Source: Streptomyces sp. NBC_01288
GTDB taxonomy: Bacteria > Actinomycetota > Actinomycetes > Streptomycetales > Streptomycetaceae
Length of the DNA stretch: 64,000 nucleotides
Assembly (NCBI RefSeq): GCF_035982055.1
Contig: NZ_CP108427.1
Location: 372,001 to 436,000 of the forward strand
Direction: 5' to 3'
Shown here piece after piece: positions 16,354 to 25,704 of this stretch (positions within the stretch are counted from its first letter, which is position 1; each line of letters starts with the position of its first letter). The position numbers were made by a program, and so were the translations under genes. The notes under the pieces were generated by a model. That model ran no database searches and had not been told where the DNA came from. It worked only from the letters and a program-made list of their open reading frames with translations.

Positions 16354-18585
16354 TCAGACCTGCGTCGAGTCCTTCCCGTACGACGGCTCGGTGACAAGCT
16401 CCGGCGCGGGCACGGGACCGCCCTCGCTCAGACCGAACCGTGCGTGGAACCTGCGCAGGAAGCCGGGCGCGTACCAGGCCGCGCGGCCGAGCACGCGCAT
16501 CGCGGCGGGGACGAGGATGCCGCGTACGGCGACGGCGTCGATGAGGATGGCCAACCCGCTGCCCAGGCCGAAGAGTTGCATGAAGCTGAGCTTGGCCGTC
16601 CCGAAGGCGAAGAAGCTCACCGCGAGCAGGCAGGCGGCCGCGGTGACGATGCGTCCCGTGTGGCCGAGGCCGTTGGTCACGGCGGACTTGTTGTCCTCGC
16701 CCAGGTCGTGGAGTTCCTTGATCCGGCTGGTGACGAAGACCTCGTAGTCCATCGAGAGGCCGAAGGCGATGCAGAACATCAGCACGGTCATGGAGACGTC
16801 CATGGGCTGTGGCGTGAAGCCGAGCACGGAGGAGAGGTGGCCGTCCTGGAAGATCCAGGTCATGACGCCGAGGGTCGCACCCAGGCTGACCATGTTGAGG
16901 AGCAGCGCGCGCAGCGGCTGGACGACGCTGCCGGTGAAGAGGAAGAGCAGGAGGAAGGTGGTGAGGGCGACCAGGGCGACGGCGAGCGGGAGCCGGCTGC
17001 CGACGGAGTGCTTGGAATCGACGAGTACGGCGTCGACTCCGCCTACCAGAGGGTGCGTTCCGGCAGGTGCCGTGACCGCCCGCACGTCCTTGACCAGGCT
17101 CTGGGCCGCGTCGGACTTCGGTGTCAGGGTGCTCACGACGTTGAGCTGCTGAGCGTCGGGGCGGGCCAGGGCGGTGTTGCCGGGGGCGGTCGCCGCGGAC
17201 TGCCCGTCGGCGTAGGTTCCCGTGCTGGTCTCGACGCGGACGACGCCCTTGAGCCCGGACAGTTCGGTCGCGTAGGACTCCAGCGGGGCCTTGCTCAGGG
17301 GCTTGTCGATGACGATGTGGAGGGCGGAGTCGTCGTTGCCGTCGAACTTCTCGCGCAGGACCGAGGAGACCTGGCGGCTCGTGGCGTTCTCGGGCAGGAC
17401 GCGTTCGTCCGGGGTGCCGAAGGTGATGCCGAGGAGGGGGCTCGCCGCCACCAGCAGGACCGCGAGGACGGGCAGTGCGGTGAGCGCGGGCCGCTTCATG
17501 ACGGTGGCGGCCAGCCGTCCCCACAGGGGTGCGCGGGTGGCGGGAGCCGTGCGGTTCGCCCAGGGCAGCCGACCGCCGTTGACCCGGTGGCCGAGGACGA
17601 CGAACAGGGCCGGCATGACGAACAGGGTGCTGACGGCCGCGATGACGACGACCCCGACACCGGCGTAGCCGAACGAGCGCAGGAAGTACTGCGGGAACAC
17701 CAGGAGTGCCGCGAGCGCGGCCGCCACTGTCGCGGCGGAGAAGGCGACCGTACGGCCCGCCGTACTCACCGTGCGCCGGACGGCGTCGTCCACGCTCGCC
17801 CCTGACGCGAGCTGCTCGCGGAACCGGCTGACCATCAGCAGGGCATAGTCGATGCCGAGGCCGAGGCCCAGCGCGGTGGTCAGGTTGATCGCGAAGACGG
17901 AGACGTCGGTGACGCTGCCGAGGACGTACAGCTCCGCGAACGTGCCCGCTATGGCGATGGTGCCGATCGCCAGCGGCAGCAGGGCCGCGACCATGCTGCC
18001 GAAGACGAGCAGGAGCAGTACGAGGGTCAGCGGCACGGCGATGGACTCGGCCAGGACGAGATCCTCGCCCGACTGGGTACCCATCCCGCTGGTCACGGCG
18101 GCGCCGCCGCCCGCCCGGACCGTGAGGGTCTTCTCGTACGGCCCGGTGTAGGCGTCGATGACGCTCTTGGTGTTCTCGTCCCGCTCGGTGTCGTTGCCCT
18201 TCACATGAGCGAGCACCATGGCGTCGCGACCGTCCTTGGAGCGGAGGTCCGAACTGCCCGTGTCCCAATAGGAGATGACGTTCTCAAGGTGCTGGTCCTT
18301 CTTCAGTTCGGCCACCAGGTCCCGGCCGCTCCGCCGCGCGTCCGGGGCGTCGACGCGCCCTTCGGAAGCACCGACCAGCAGGACCAGATTCGTCTCCCCG
18401 CCGAACTTCCGGTCGATGACCTTCGCGGCCCGGGAGGACTGGGAGGCCGGGTCGTCGTAGCCGCCGCCCTGGAGCTTGGCGAACGCGCCGGCGCCCAGGA
18501 CGCCCATGAGAGCCACGGCTATGACGGCGACGACGAGTACCAGCCGGGAGCGGCGGATCACGAGTTCGGCTATGCGTTCAAACAC
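16354..18585 (-). CDS. MMPL-family (RND-type) membrane transporter
   Basis: A 743-aa transporter with the two-fold RND layout: an N-terminal helix, an extracellular domain, a group of membrane helices (AVPLTLVLLLLVFGSMVAALL ... GLGLGIDYALLMVSRFREQL), then the same again (VALTTFLLLFLFTGSVVQPL ... FGLSMDYEVFVTSRIKE). The GIDYALLM and LSMDYEVF motifs carry the conserved Asp-Tyr of MMPL proton relay helices. The GTG at 18585 has AAGGAG 7 nt upstream and is preferred to the frame from 18660. It probably exports a lipid or hydrophobic compound, under the divergent TetR. Confidence 0.9.
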   Translation of the reverse strand: MFERIAELVIRRSRLVLVVAVIAVALMGVLGAGAFAKLQGGGYDDPASQSSRAAKVIDRKFGGETNLVLLVGASEGRVDAPDARRSGRDLVAELKKDQHLENVISYWDTGSSDLRSKDGRDAMVLAHVKGNDTERDENTKSVIDAYTGPYEKTLTVRAGGGAAVTSGMGTQSGEDLVLAESIAVPLTLVLLLLVFGSMVAALLPLAIGTIAIAGTFAELYVLGSVTDVSVFAINLTTALGLGLGIDYALLMVSRFREQLASGASVDDAVRRTVSTAGRTVAFSAATVAAALAALLVFPQYFLRSFGYAGVGVVVIAAVSTLFVMPALFVVLGHRVNGGRLPWANRTAPATRAPLWGRLAATVMKRPALTALPVLAVLLVAASPLLGITFGTPDERVLPENATSRQVSSVLREKFDGNDDSALHIVIDKPLSKAPLESYATELSGLKGVVRVETSTGTYADGQSAATAPGNTALARPDAQQLNVVSTLTPKSDAAQSLVKDVRAVTAPAGTHPLVGGVDAVLVDSKHSVGSRLPLAVALVALTTFLLLFLFTGSVVQPLRALLLNMVSLGATLGVMTWIFQDGHLSSVLGFTPQPMDVSMTVLMFCIAFGLSMDYEVFVTSRIKELHDLGEDNKSAVTNGLGHTGRIVTAAACLLAVSFFAFGTAKLSFMQLFGLGSGLAILIDAVAVRGILVPAAMRVLGRAAWYAPGFLRRFHARFGLSEGGPVPAPELVTEPSYGKDSTQV

Positions 18586-18602
18586 GCCTGTTCTCCTTAG
18601 AT

Positions 18603-18627
18603 ATCCATACGTTTGATGTCCATACGG
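18603..18627. promoter_or_regulatory. Direct repeats upstream of the MMPL gene (regulator site candidate)
   Basis: TCCATACG occurs at 18604-18611 and 18619-18626, a 15-bp period, just upstream of the MMPL ribosome site. The divergent TetR gene starts 158 bp away. A second feature of the gap is GTGAGGA (18693-18699) facing TCCTCAC (18727-18733). I see no convincing promoter boxes, so this is only a candidate operator region. Confidence 0.35.
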
Positions 18628-18784
18628 TGAAAGGGGCGCGAAACAGCCGGAGTTGATCAACGAGCCACTCTTCGTCGCCGAGCACGACGTTAGTGAGGAG
18701 CAAGAGGATTTGGCAGTGTTAGATTTTCCTCACACTTTGCAACACAGCGGCGCACGAGAGGAGTTGGCGTCGTACGGTCGCCGC

Positions 18785-19510
18785 ATGGCCGTCGACGAAC
18801 GCACCACCGCTCCACCCTCGCTGCGCGAACGGCGCCGGGCCGCCGCCACCCGGGAGATCGTGGACGCGGCCGAGCGCCACCTCACCGAACACGGGCCCGC
18901 CGCCCTGTCGTTGAGGGCGGTCGCCCGCAGCCTCGGCATGACCGTGCAGGCGCTCTACCACTACTTCCCGAGCCGGGACGCGCTCGTCACCACGCTCGTC
19001 ACCAAGGCGTACGACGACCTGGCCGACGCCGTGCAGGCCGCCGTCGACACCCCGTCGGACGACCCGGATCTGCCCCGCCTGGTGATCGCGACCGAGGGCT
19101 ACCGCCGCTGGGCCATCGCCCATCCCGAGCGCTTCCAACTCCTCTACGGCACACCCCTGCGGGACTACGTGGCCCCCACCGACGGCCCGACCACGCAGGC
19201 CTCGCGCCGGATGAGCGAGATCTTCGAGCGCGAGCTGTTCGAGGGGTTCAGCACGGAGCAGCTCGCCGCGGCCGACGTCCCCGTGCTCTCACCCTCGCTC
19301 CGGGCCTACTTGGAGCAACTGCCGCACTACGGCCAGGGGTACCTGCCCGCCCCCGCGACCGCTCTGCTGATGAGCGCGTGGGGACACCTGCACGGCCTCG
19401 TCGCCCTGGAGGTGTTCGGGCACACGTCCTTCCTCGGCGACCACCAGGCCGAGCTCTTCCGCATGGCCATGCGGAACCTGCTGGCGGACATCCACCGCAG
19501 GATCCCGTGA
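18785..19510 (+). CDS. TetR/AcrR-family regulator
   Basis: A 241-aa repressor. The N-terminal helix-turn-helix is at ~18-62 (LSLRAVARSLGMTVQALYHYFPSR), followed by a TetR_C_13/WHG-type ligand domain (RWAIAHPERFQLLYGTP). Start at ATG 18785; the open frame reaching back to 18653 lacks homology. Divergent from the MMPL transporter, its presumed target. The stop overlaps the GTG of the next gene (GTGA, 19507-19510). Confidence 0.88.
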   Translation: MAVDERTTAPPSLRERRRAAATREIVDAAERHLTEHGPAALSLRAVARSLGMTVQALYHYFPSRDALVTTLVTKAYDDLADAVQAAVDTPSDDPDLPRLVIATEGYRRWAIAHPERFQLLYGTPLRDYVAPTDGPTTQASRRMSEIFERELFEGFSTEQLAAADVPVLSPSLRAYLEQLPHYGQGYLPAPATALLMSAWGHLHGLVALEVFGHTSFLGDHQAELFRMAMRNLLADIHRRIP

Positions 19511-20229
19511 CACGGTCCACTGGAGAACACCGTTGCTCGCAGCCCGCGTTGACGTCGCACCAGCTTGCCGACGTGGATCTCTTCTCACGTTCTTGGACGG
19601 CGCTGCTCGCGGCGGTGGCGGATCTCTCGGACGAGGACTTCGCGCTGCCGTCGGGCTGCGCCGGGTGGCTGGTGCGGGACCTGGCGTGCCATCTGGTCAT
19701 CGACGCCCAGGACGTCCTGATCACCCTCGTGACACCCGCCGACACACCACCGACCCGCGACGCGGTGACCTACTGGGCGGTCTCCTCGACACCGCCCACC
19801 GGCGACGATCCGCTCGACGCGCTGATCGTCCGGCTGGCCGCCGCCTACGAGGAGCCCTGGCTGCTCAAGTTCCATCTGGACGACGTCGGTTCGGCCGCGG
19901 GTCGCGCCGCCCGGCTCGTCGATCCCGACCTGCGGGTGAGCACGCAGGACGAGGTTCTCACCGCGGGCGACTACCTCTCCGCGTACATCTTGGAATGGAC
20001 CCTGCACCATCTCGACCTGGTCGCGCATCTCCCGGACGCGGCGGGACCGTCGGCCGACGTCCTTGCCGGGGCACGGGAGTTGCTGGAGAGGATCGCCGGT
20101 GCCGCGTTCCCGTCGTCGTTCTCCGATACGGATGTCCTGCTTGTCGGCACCGGGCGGCGCGCTCCGACCGGCGAGGAGAGGGCTCAACTGGGCCTACTGG
20201 ACGCCAAGTTGCCGATCATCCTGGGATAG
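19507..20229 (+). CDS. Maleylpyruvate isomerase N-terminal (DinB-like) domain protein
   Basis: A 240-aa protein of the mycothiol-dependent maleylpyruvate isomerase/DinB superfamily (LFSRSWTALLAAVADLSDEDFALPSGCAGWLVRDLACHL; helix with YILEWTLHHLDLVAHL). The conserved histidines of the metal site are in ACHLV and TLHHLDL. These proteins often transfer or use mycothiol in detoxification. The GTG at 19507 is chosen because it couples to the TetR stop; no better ribosome site is found downstream. Function beyond the superfamily is uncertain. Confidence 0.75.
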   Translation: MTRSTGEHRCSQPALTSHQLADVDLFSRSWTALLAAVADLSDEDFALPSGCAGWLVRDLACHLVIDAQDVLITLVTPADTPPTRDAVTYWAVSSTPPTGDDPLDALIVRLAAAYEEPWLLKFHLDDVGSAAGRAARLVDPDLRVSTQDEVLTAGDYLSAYILEWTLHHLDLVAHLPDAAGPSADVLAGARELLERIAGAAFPSSFSDTDVLLVGTGRRAPTGEERAQLGLLDAKLPIILG

Positions 20230-20236
20230 TCCCGCT

Positions 20237-20279
20237 CCCCTCGGCAACTCGGGCTGGGGTCAGCCGAGTTGCCGAGGGG
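20237..20279. terminator. Strong bidirectional terminator hairpin
   Basis: A perfect 16-bp stem, CCCCTCGGCAACTCGG (20237-20252) with its complement at 20264-20279, extended by CTG/CAG pairs around a GGGT loop. It lies between the convergent stops at 20229 and 20299. Confidence 0.85.
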
Positions 20280-20298
20280 TGGCGAGCGGTCGTAGCCC

Positions 20299-22077
20299 TC
20301 AGATCGCGGCGGCAGCCGCCCGTCCCGCCTGGCGGCCGGAGAACAGACAGCCGCCGAGGAAGGTGCCCTCCATCGAGCGGTAGCCGTGGACTCCCCCGCC
20401 GCCGAAGCCGGAGACCTCACCGGCCGCGTACAGACCGGGAATTGGTGTACCCGTGGAGTCCAGGACGCGGCCCGAGAGGTCGGTCTGTAGTCCGCCGAGG
20501 GTCTTGCGGGTGAGGATGTTGAGGCGGACGGCGATCAGGGGTCCGGCGCTCGGGTCGAGGATCTTGTGGATCGCGGCCGTGCGGCTGAGTGAATCCCCGG
20601 GGTAGGAAAGGGCGTTGCGGATGCCCATCACCTGGGCGTCCTTCGAGTACGGGTTGTCGATCTCGCGGTCCCGGGCCTCGATCTGCCGTTGGAGGTCGGC
20701 GAGTTTGATCAGGCCGTCGCCGGTGAGCTTGTTCATTCCGAGGACGAGTTCGGAGAGCGTGGCGGCGGTGATGAAGTCGACGCCGTTCTTCCTGAACTTC
20801 TCGATCGGCTCCGGCGTCTGCCAGATGCGCGAGAGAAGCATCAGGATGTCCTTGTTGGTGAGATCCGGGTTCTGTTCCGAGCCGGAGAGCGCGAACTCCT
20901 TCGCGATGATCTTGCTCGTGGTGACGAACCACGAGTAGTCGTAACCGCTCGCGGTGATCGAGCCCAGGGTGTGGAGGGTGTCGTAGCCCGGCATGTCGGG
21001 GGCGGAGAACCGCTTGCCGGTGGCGTCGAACCACATCGACGACGGTCCCGGGAGGATGCGGATGCCGTGGTTGGGCCAGATCGGGTCGTAGTTCCTGAGG
21101 CCCTCGGTGTAGTGCCACATCCGGTCGGGGTTGACGATACGGCCGCCCGCCGACGCGGTGATGCCGAGCATCCGGCCGTCCACGTACGCGGGCACACCGG
21201 TGATCATGGTCTTGGGCGGACTGCCCAGCCGGGCGGGCCAGTTCTGGCGTACGAGATCGTGGTTGGCGCCTATGCCGCCCGAAGTCACGATCACCACAGG
21301 GGCATTGAGCTCGAAGGCACCCACCACGGTGCGGGAGGTGGCCTTGCCGCGCTGGGCGGTGCTGGGTTCGAGGAGGGCGCCGCGCACGCCGGTCACGGTG
21401 CCGTTGGTGCGGACGATCTCGTCGACGCGGTGCCGGAACTTGAAGGTCACCTTGCCGCCGGCGACCCCGGCCCGCACCTGCTTCTCGAACGGCTCGACCA
21501 CGGCCGGCCCGGTGCCCCAGGTGACGTGGAAGCGGGGCACCGAGTTGCCGTGTCCGTCGGCGAGGCCGCCGCCGCGCTCGGCCCAGCCGACGATCGGGAA
21601 CCAGCGGATGCCGAGGCCGTAGAGCCAGGACCGCTTCTCGTTGGCCGCGAAGTCCACATACGCCTCGGCCCACTTGCGGGCCCAGTAGTCCTGGCCGGTC
21701 GGGTCGTCGATGCCGCGGTCGAAGCCGGCCGTGCCCAACCAGTCCTGCCACGCCAGCTCTTGGGAGTCCTTGATGCCCATGAGCCGCTGCTCGTCGGAGT
21801 CGATCAGGAACAGTCCGCCGAAGGACCAGAAGGCCTGGCCGCCGAGGTTGGACTCGGGTTCCTGGTCCAGGAGCAGCACTTTCTTTCCCGCGGCGACCAG
21901 TTCGGCGGTGGCGACGAGACCGGCGAGGCCGTGGCCGACGACGATGGCGTCCGCGGACGTGGTGTCGGCCGCGAACGCCGGTACCGCGTGCGCCGCGAGG
22001 GCGGCGCCGGCGGCGACACCGCCGGCCACCGTCAGGGCTCTTCGTCTGCTGATCGTTGTGGGGGCCGAGTTCTCCAT
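20299..22077 (-). CDS. Tat-exported FAD-binding dehydrogenase (fumarate reductase/KsdD-like)
   Basis: A 592-aa flavoprotein. A twin-arginine leader (TTISRRRALTVAGGVAAGAA ... PAFAA) is followed at ~residue 42 by the FAD motif ADAIVVGHGLAGLVATAELV and LLLDQEPESNLGGQAFWSFG. The C-terminus has the second FAD motif around GLYAAGEVSGFGGGGVHGYR. The fold is that of the fumarate reductase/3-ketosteroid-dehydrogenase family; this clade is usually annotated only as FAD-binding dehydrogenase. The Tat leader places it outside the membrane with prefolded cofactor. Substrate unknown. Confidence 0.88.
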   Translation of the reverse strand: MENSAPTTISRRRALTVAGGVAAGAALAAHAVPAFAADTTSADAIVVGHGLAGLVATAELVAAGKKVLLLDQEPESNLGGQAFWSFGGLFLIDSDEQRLMGIKDSQELAWQDWLGTAGFDRGIDDPTGQDYWARKWAEAYVDFAANEKRSWLYGLGIRWFPIVGWAERGGGLADGHGNSVPRFHVTWGTGPAVVEPFEKQVRAGVAGGKVTFKFRHRVDEIVRTNGTVTGVRGALLEPSTAQRGKATSRTVVGAFELNAPVVIVTSGGIGANHDLVRQNWPARLGSPPKTMITGVPAYVDGRMLGITASAGGRIVNPDRMWHYTEGLRNYDPIWPNHGIRILPGPSSMWFDATGKRFSAPDMPGYDTLHTLGSITASGYDYSWFVTTSKIIAKEFALSGSEQNPDLTNKDILMLLSRIWQTPEPIEKFRKNGVDFITAATLSELVLGMNKLTGDGLIKLADLQRQIEARDREIDNPYSKDAQVMGIRNALSYPGDSLSRTAAIHKILDPSAGPLIAVRLNILTRKTLGGLQTDLSGRVLDSTGTPIPGLYAAGEVSGFGGGGVHGYRSMEGTFLGGCLFSGRQAGRAAAAAI

Positions 22078-22255
22078 GGGGTGCCTTCCGGGTCAGGTAC
22101 GGGAGGTGCGGGAGATGTGTCCGACACGTGGAACGTGCCGCGACACCACAGTTGTTACCGCCGGTAGCACCCAGGGAAACCAAGCTGTGTCGGCCGTGTT
22201 GCGCGAGTGGGGTTCAGAAGAGGGTGGGCAGGGTTCAGAACGCGGGGACCGGGGT

Positions 22256-22954
22256 TCAGGACAGGGCGAGCGGGCCGTCGCGGTCGATGAAGCGGCCCGA
22301 GCCCGCGCCGGGTTCCTCGGTCGCGAGCCGGATGATCGCGTCGGTTCCCTCGGTGACGGTCTGGGGGCCGGTGTGGCCGTTGAGGTCGGTCGCCGTGTAG
22401 CCCGGATCGGCGGCGTTGACGCGAACGTCCTTGAGCGCCTTGGCGTATTGGGTGGTCAGCATGGTGAGTGCCGCCTTGGAGGCGGTGTAGAGCGGCGCGA
22501 CGACGGAGGACTCGATCCGGGAGGGGTCGTGGGTGATGGCGAGCGAGCCCATGCCGCTGCTGACGTTGATGATCACCGGGTCGGGTGAGCGGCGCAGCAA
22601 GGGCAGGAACGCGGTGATCGTCCGGACCGCACCGAAGACGTTGACGTCGAAGACGCCGAGCGCGTCGGCGCCCGTCAGGTCGGTGGGATCGCCGTGCGGG
22701 CCGTGTACACCGGCGTTGTTGATCAGGACGTCGAGGACGCCTTCGTGTACGGCGACGTCGGCGGCCGCGGCGGTGACGGAGGCGTCGTCGGTGACGTCGA
22801 TACGGACGAACCGCGCACCGAGTGCGGCGGCTGCCTCCGCACCCCGTTCCTCGTCACGGGCTCCGACGATCACGGTGTGGCCGAGGGCGAGGAGGCGGCG
22901 GGCGGTCTCGTGGCCGAGGCCCTTGTTGGCTCCGGTGATGAACGTGGTGGTCAT
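22256..22954 (-). CDS. SDR family oxidoreductase
   Basis: A 232-aa classical short-chain dehydrogenase: cofactor motif TGANKGLGHETARRL, NNAGVHG, catalytic serine in NVSSGMGSL and PLYTASKAALTMLT (YxxxK). Start at ATG 22954. It is divergent from an MmyB-like HTH regulator at 23045, a common pairing in Streptomyces, so it is probably that regulator's target. GGTTCAG is repeated at 22210, 22232 and 22253, the last copy overlapping this gene's stop. Confidence 0.87.
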   Translation of the reverse strand: MTTTFITGANKGLGHETARRLLALGHTVIVGARDEERGAEAAAALGARFVRIDVTDDASVTAAAADVAVHEGVLDVLINNAGVHGPHGDPTDLTGADALGVFDVNVFGAVRTITAFLPLLRRSPDPVIINVSSGMGSLAITHDPSRIESSVVAPLYTASKAALTMLTTQYAKALKDVRVNAADPGYTATDLNGHTGPQTVTEGTDAIIRLATEEPGAGSGRFIDRDGPLALS

Positions 22955-23044
22955 GCGTCGATCGTGCCCAGCGTGCGGGTGAGCTGCCAGGGACGCCTCG
23001 ACCGTAGGAACGGCATTACCAGGACCAGGGGTCGGAGGTGGAAG

Positions 23045-23938
23045 ATGGACGGTATGGCGACGCACGAAGGGATCGAGCTGGGGCTGGGTACGACGATCCG
23101 TGCCTGGCGGGAGCGGTTGTCCCCGTCGGCCGTGGGACTGCCGTCCGGTCGGTCCCGGCGGGCGACGGGTCTGCGCCGTGAGGAACTCGCCGAGCGTGCC
23201 GGGGTGTCGGTGGACTATGTGGTGCGACTGGAGCAGGGGCGGTCCACGGCGCCTTCGTCCCAGGTCGTCGCCGCGCTCGCGCGGGCCCTCCAACTGACCG
23301 CCGTGGAACGGGAGCACCTCTACCGCATGGCCGGGCTGGTCCCGCCCGACGACGAGCCGATTCCCGATCACCTGCCGTCGGGGGTGCACCGGGTGCTGAA
23401 CCGGCTCGGGGACGTCGCCGTCGCCGTGTTCGCCGCCGACTGGCAGCTGATCTGGTGGAACCCCGGGTGGGCGGCGCTGCTCGGCGACCCGACGGACAAG
23501 CCGCCCGAGCAGCGGAACTTCGCTCGCGAGCGGTTCCCGATCGGTTCCGGCGACGATGGACGTGACGTCCGCATCGCCTCGTGGCCGGTGCTGGTGCGGA
23601 ACGGTGCCGCCTCGGACCTCGCGATCGTGTCCGACCTGCGCCGCGCGACCGGTCGCTTCCCGCACGACGTCCGCCTGACGGAGCTGATCCGTCAACTCAC
23701 CGCAGGCAACGAGACGTTCGCGCGGTTGTGGGCGAGCGGAACGGTGGGGGCGCACCGGGAGGACCGCAAGACGGTCGAGCATCCCGAGGTGGGGCCCGTG
23801 GACGTGGACTGCGATGTCCTGACGGACGGCGACTCCGACCTGAAGATCGTCATCTTGACGGCCGCACCCGGGAGTTCGGACGAGGCCGGGTTGCGGCGGG
23901 CGATGGCCGGTGACGACTTGCGCGCGCCCACCCGCTGA
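23045..23938 (+). CDS. XRE-type regulator with MmyB-like ligand-binding domain
   Basis: A 297-aa regulator. Helix-turn-helix at ~30-90 (GLRREELAERAGVSVDYVVRLEQGR), then a MmyB-like PAS-type domain (LNRLGDVAVAVFAADWQLIWWNPGWAALLGD ... DVRLTELIRQLTAGNETFARLWASG), which binds fatty-acid-like ligands in characterised members. ATG 23045 has GGAGG 6 nt upstream, better than ATG 23054. Divergent from the SDR gene at 22954. The stop is 11 bp from the convergent expansin gene. Confidence 0.9.
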   Translation: MDGMATHEGIELGLGTTIRAWRERLSPSAVGLPSGRSRRATGLRREELAERAGVSVDYVVRLEQGRSTAPSSQVVAALARALQLTAVEREHLYRMAGLVPPDDEPIPDHLPSGVHRVLNRLGDVAVAVFAADWQLIWWNPGWAALLGDPTDKPPEQRNFARERFPIGSGDDGRDVRIASWPVLVRNGAASDLAIVSDLRRATGRFPHDVRLTELIRQLTAGNETFARLWASGTVGAHREDRKTVEHPEVGPVDVDCDVLTDGDSDLKIVILTAAPGSSDEAGLRRAMAGDDLRAPTR

Positions 23939-23949
23939 TTCCGAGCGGG

Positions 23950-24876
23950 TCAGTGTTGGGCGAACTGGACCCGCGTGGACTGCGTGACGTTCGCGCGCAC
24001 CGCGAGTGCGGGGACGGTGAGTTGTTGGCCGTAGATGTCGGTGAGCCTGAGCGCGCCGCCGCAGCCGCTGCCGTCCTCGGAGATGAAGTAGTTGTAGTCG
24101 GTGCGCTCCAACTGACGCCAGCCGCTGCCCACGGCAACTTCGAGGCGGGCCAGGGGATTTCGGTGGCCGATCGCCTGGATGCCGCACCAGTAGCGGGTTG
24201 AGCCGGTCTTGTAGCGGATCGAGATCGTGTCGGTGGTGCTGGGGCTCGCCAGGTTCCAGGTGATCGGGATCCGGCCGGCCGAAGGGGCGGCGAGTTTGGC
24301 GAAGGCCTGTGCGCTGAGGTCGATCTGGCCGGGGGCACAGTCCCCCGGGCATTCGTTGGTGATGCGGACCGTGATGGTCGCGCCGCTTGCCGCGTGCACG
24401 AGTACGTACGCCCCGCAGGCCTTGGACGCCTCGTAGTCCGCGGTGTTCATCGCGCCGGTCATGACGTCGCCGCTCGGGTCGTACAGGCAGGCGCCGCCGC
24501 CGTCCGCGTCGTAGAAGGTGGCGACACCTCGGTAGGTGACGCCGGGGCGGATACGTCCGGCCAACGGAGCGGTACCGGTGGCCTGTTGGCGGGCCTTCGT
24601 GGCCGACGTGGCGGCCGCCTTGGCGGTCGTCGCGCGGGTGGACGGGGTCGCCGACGGCTTCTTCGATGCGGCGGTCGCCCGTGCGGAGGCGGTCGAAGTG
24701 CCGGTCGGGGACGGTGAGTCGGCCGGGCTGGAGCTGGTCGCGGAGGGTTCGGTCGCGGCGCTTCCCGCCGCGGCCTTCACGTCATCGCCGTCCTTGTGGC
24801 CGGGCAGGAGCACCAGGGCCAGGGAGACGACGATGAGTACCGCGGCCGCCGACAGGAACAGCCACCGCTTGGACAC
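23950..24876 (-). CDS. Expansin EXLX1-like secreted protein
   Basis: A 308-aa protein: cytoplasmic start VSKRWLF, one signal-anchor helix (~5-25), a Ser/Thr/Ala-rich linker (~40-110), then a double-psi beta-barrel domain (GVTYRGVATFYDADGGGACLYD ... QIDLSAQAFAKL) and a CBM63-like domain (STRYWCGIQAIGHRNPLARLEV ... LTDIYGQQL). Bacterial expansins loosen cellulose-containing walls without hydrolysis. The aspartate of the IDLS motif is kept; the TDLYP motif of Bacillus EXLX1 is replaced by TNECP, with added cysteine pairs. GTG 24876 has a full AGGAGGT site; the frame to 25026 is unsupported. Confidence 0.87.
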   Translation of the reverse strand: MSKRWLFLSAAAVLIVVSLALVLLPGHKDGDDVKAAAGSAATEPSATSSSPADSPSPTGTSTASARATAASKKPSATPSTRATTAKAAATSATKARQQATGTAPLAGRIRPGVTYRGVATFYDADGGGACLYDPSGDVMTGAMNTADYEASKACGAYVLVHAASGATITVRITNECPGDCAPGQIDLSAQAFAKLAAPSAGRIPITWNLASPSTTDTISIRYKTGSTRYWCGIQAIGHRNPLARLEVAVGSGWRQLERTDYNYFISEDGSGCGGALRLTDIYGQQLTVPALAVRANVTQSTRVQFAQH

Positions 24877-25056
24877 CGGACCTCCTAGATGGCCGTCACC
24901 CGTTGCTCGGGGTGACGAAGGCAGCGATCGTGCCAGCCTCGCGGTGACAGCGGCAAGCCCTTTCTCTGGGGGCGTAGTTGGGGACAGGTGTGGCGTGGCC
25001 GTGCTCATGGGGTTGCTGATGCTCACCGGAGGCGGCCCCTGCGGCTTGAAGGCCGG

Positions 25057-25653
25057 CTACTTGCGTTCGAACCCGTCGGCCCGGCTCCAACGGAGCGTGA
25101 TGTCACTCCCGAAGACGACCTGCTGCCCGTCACTGGAGACGGAGGCCCTCTCCCAACCGTCAAAGTCCTTGGTGACGTTGACGCTCCACTCGGTGAGGCT
25201 GCTGGTGCCCACGGCGGCGATGGACTCGGTCGGTGGTTCACCGTCGTAGCAGTAGGAGCCGAAGTCGGCGATCGCGGCGACGGTTCCGTTCTTGGTGCGC
25301 AGTTGGATGCCCTGGCATGCGTCGGTCTTGGTGCGGTAGATGACTTTCGGCTCGGTCCAGGCCTTCGCCCGGGGGCTGTAGTGCTGCTCGACGAGGCCCT
25401 TGCCGCTCAGGTAGTGCAGGGCCACGCGGCGGCCGTCGTCGAGTCTCACCTCGGCGTTGTACGGGCTGGGGCTGCCGCTCCAGGAGAGGTCGCTCTTCTC
25501 CAACTCGGCGGTGTACACGGAGGAATCCGGGGAGACGATCGCGGAAGGGGCTGTCGTCGCCGAGTGCGGGTGACCGCCGCATGCCGCCGCGGCGATCATC
25601 ACCGCCGCCACCGTCGTCGCCCTGACCAGCACCTGAATGCCGGGCTTGTGCAT
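25057..25653 (-). CDS. Putative lipoprotein of unknown function
   Basis: A 198-aa exported protein. A signal peptide (VRATTVAAVMIAAAACGG) ends in a lipobox with cysteine at ~26, predicting attachment to the outer face of the membrane. The mature part is beta-rich (SDLSWSGSPSPYNAEVRLDDGRRV, QGIQLRTKNGTVAAIADF) with a cysteine pair and no family I recognise. ATG 25653 has GGGAGG 5 nt upstream and is preferred to ATG 25674. The 180-bp gap to the expansin gene contains no obvious feature. Confidence 0.7.
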   Translation of the reverse strand: MHKPGIQVLVRATTVAAVMIAAAACGGHPHSATTAPSAIVSPDSSVYTAELEKSDLSWSGSPSPYNAEVRLDDGRRVALHYLSGKGLVEQHYSPRAKAWTEPKVIYRTKTDACQGIQLRTKNGTVAAIADFGSYCYDGEPPTESIAAVGTSSLTEWSVNVTKDFDGWERASVSSDGQQVVFGSDITLRWSRADGFERK

Positions 25654-25704
25654 ACACGCCTCCCGTTGCCCCACCTCAGCGCAGCATAGGCATGATCTGG
25701 CTGT

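Noticed and set aside
16334..18268. 644-codon open frame on the minus strand in another phase of the MMPL gene
   Set aside because: Arg/Pro/His-rich translation typical of an out-of-phase reading; the MMPL frame has the transporter motifs.
22210..22259. Three GGTTCAG copies at 21-22 bp spacing
   Set aside because: Located at the 3' end of the SDR gene, not at a promoter, and only 7 bp long; chance in GC-rich DNA is likely.
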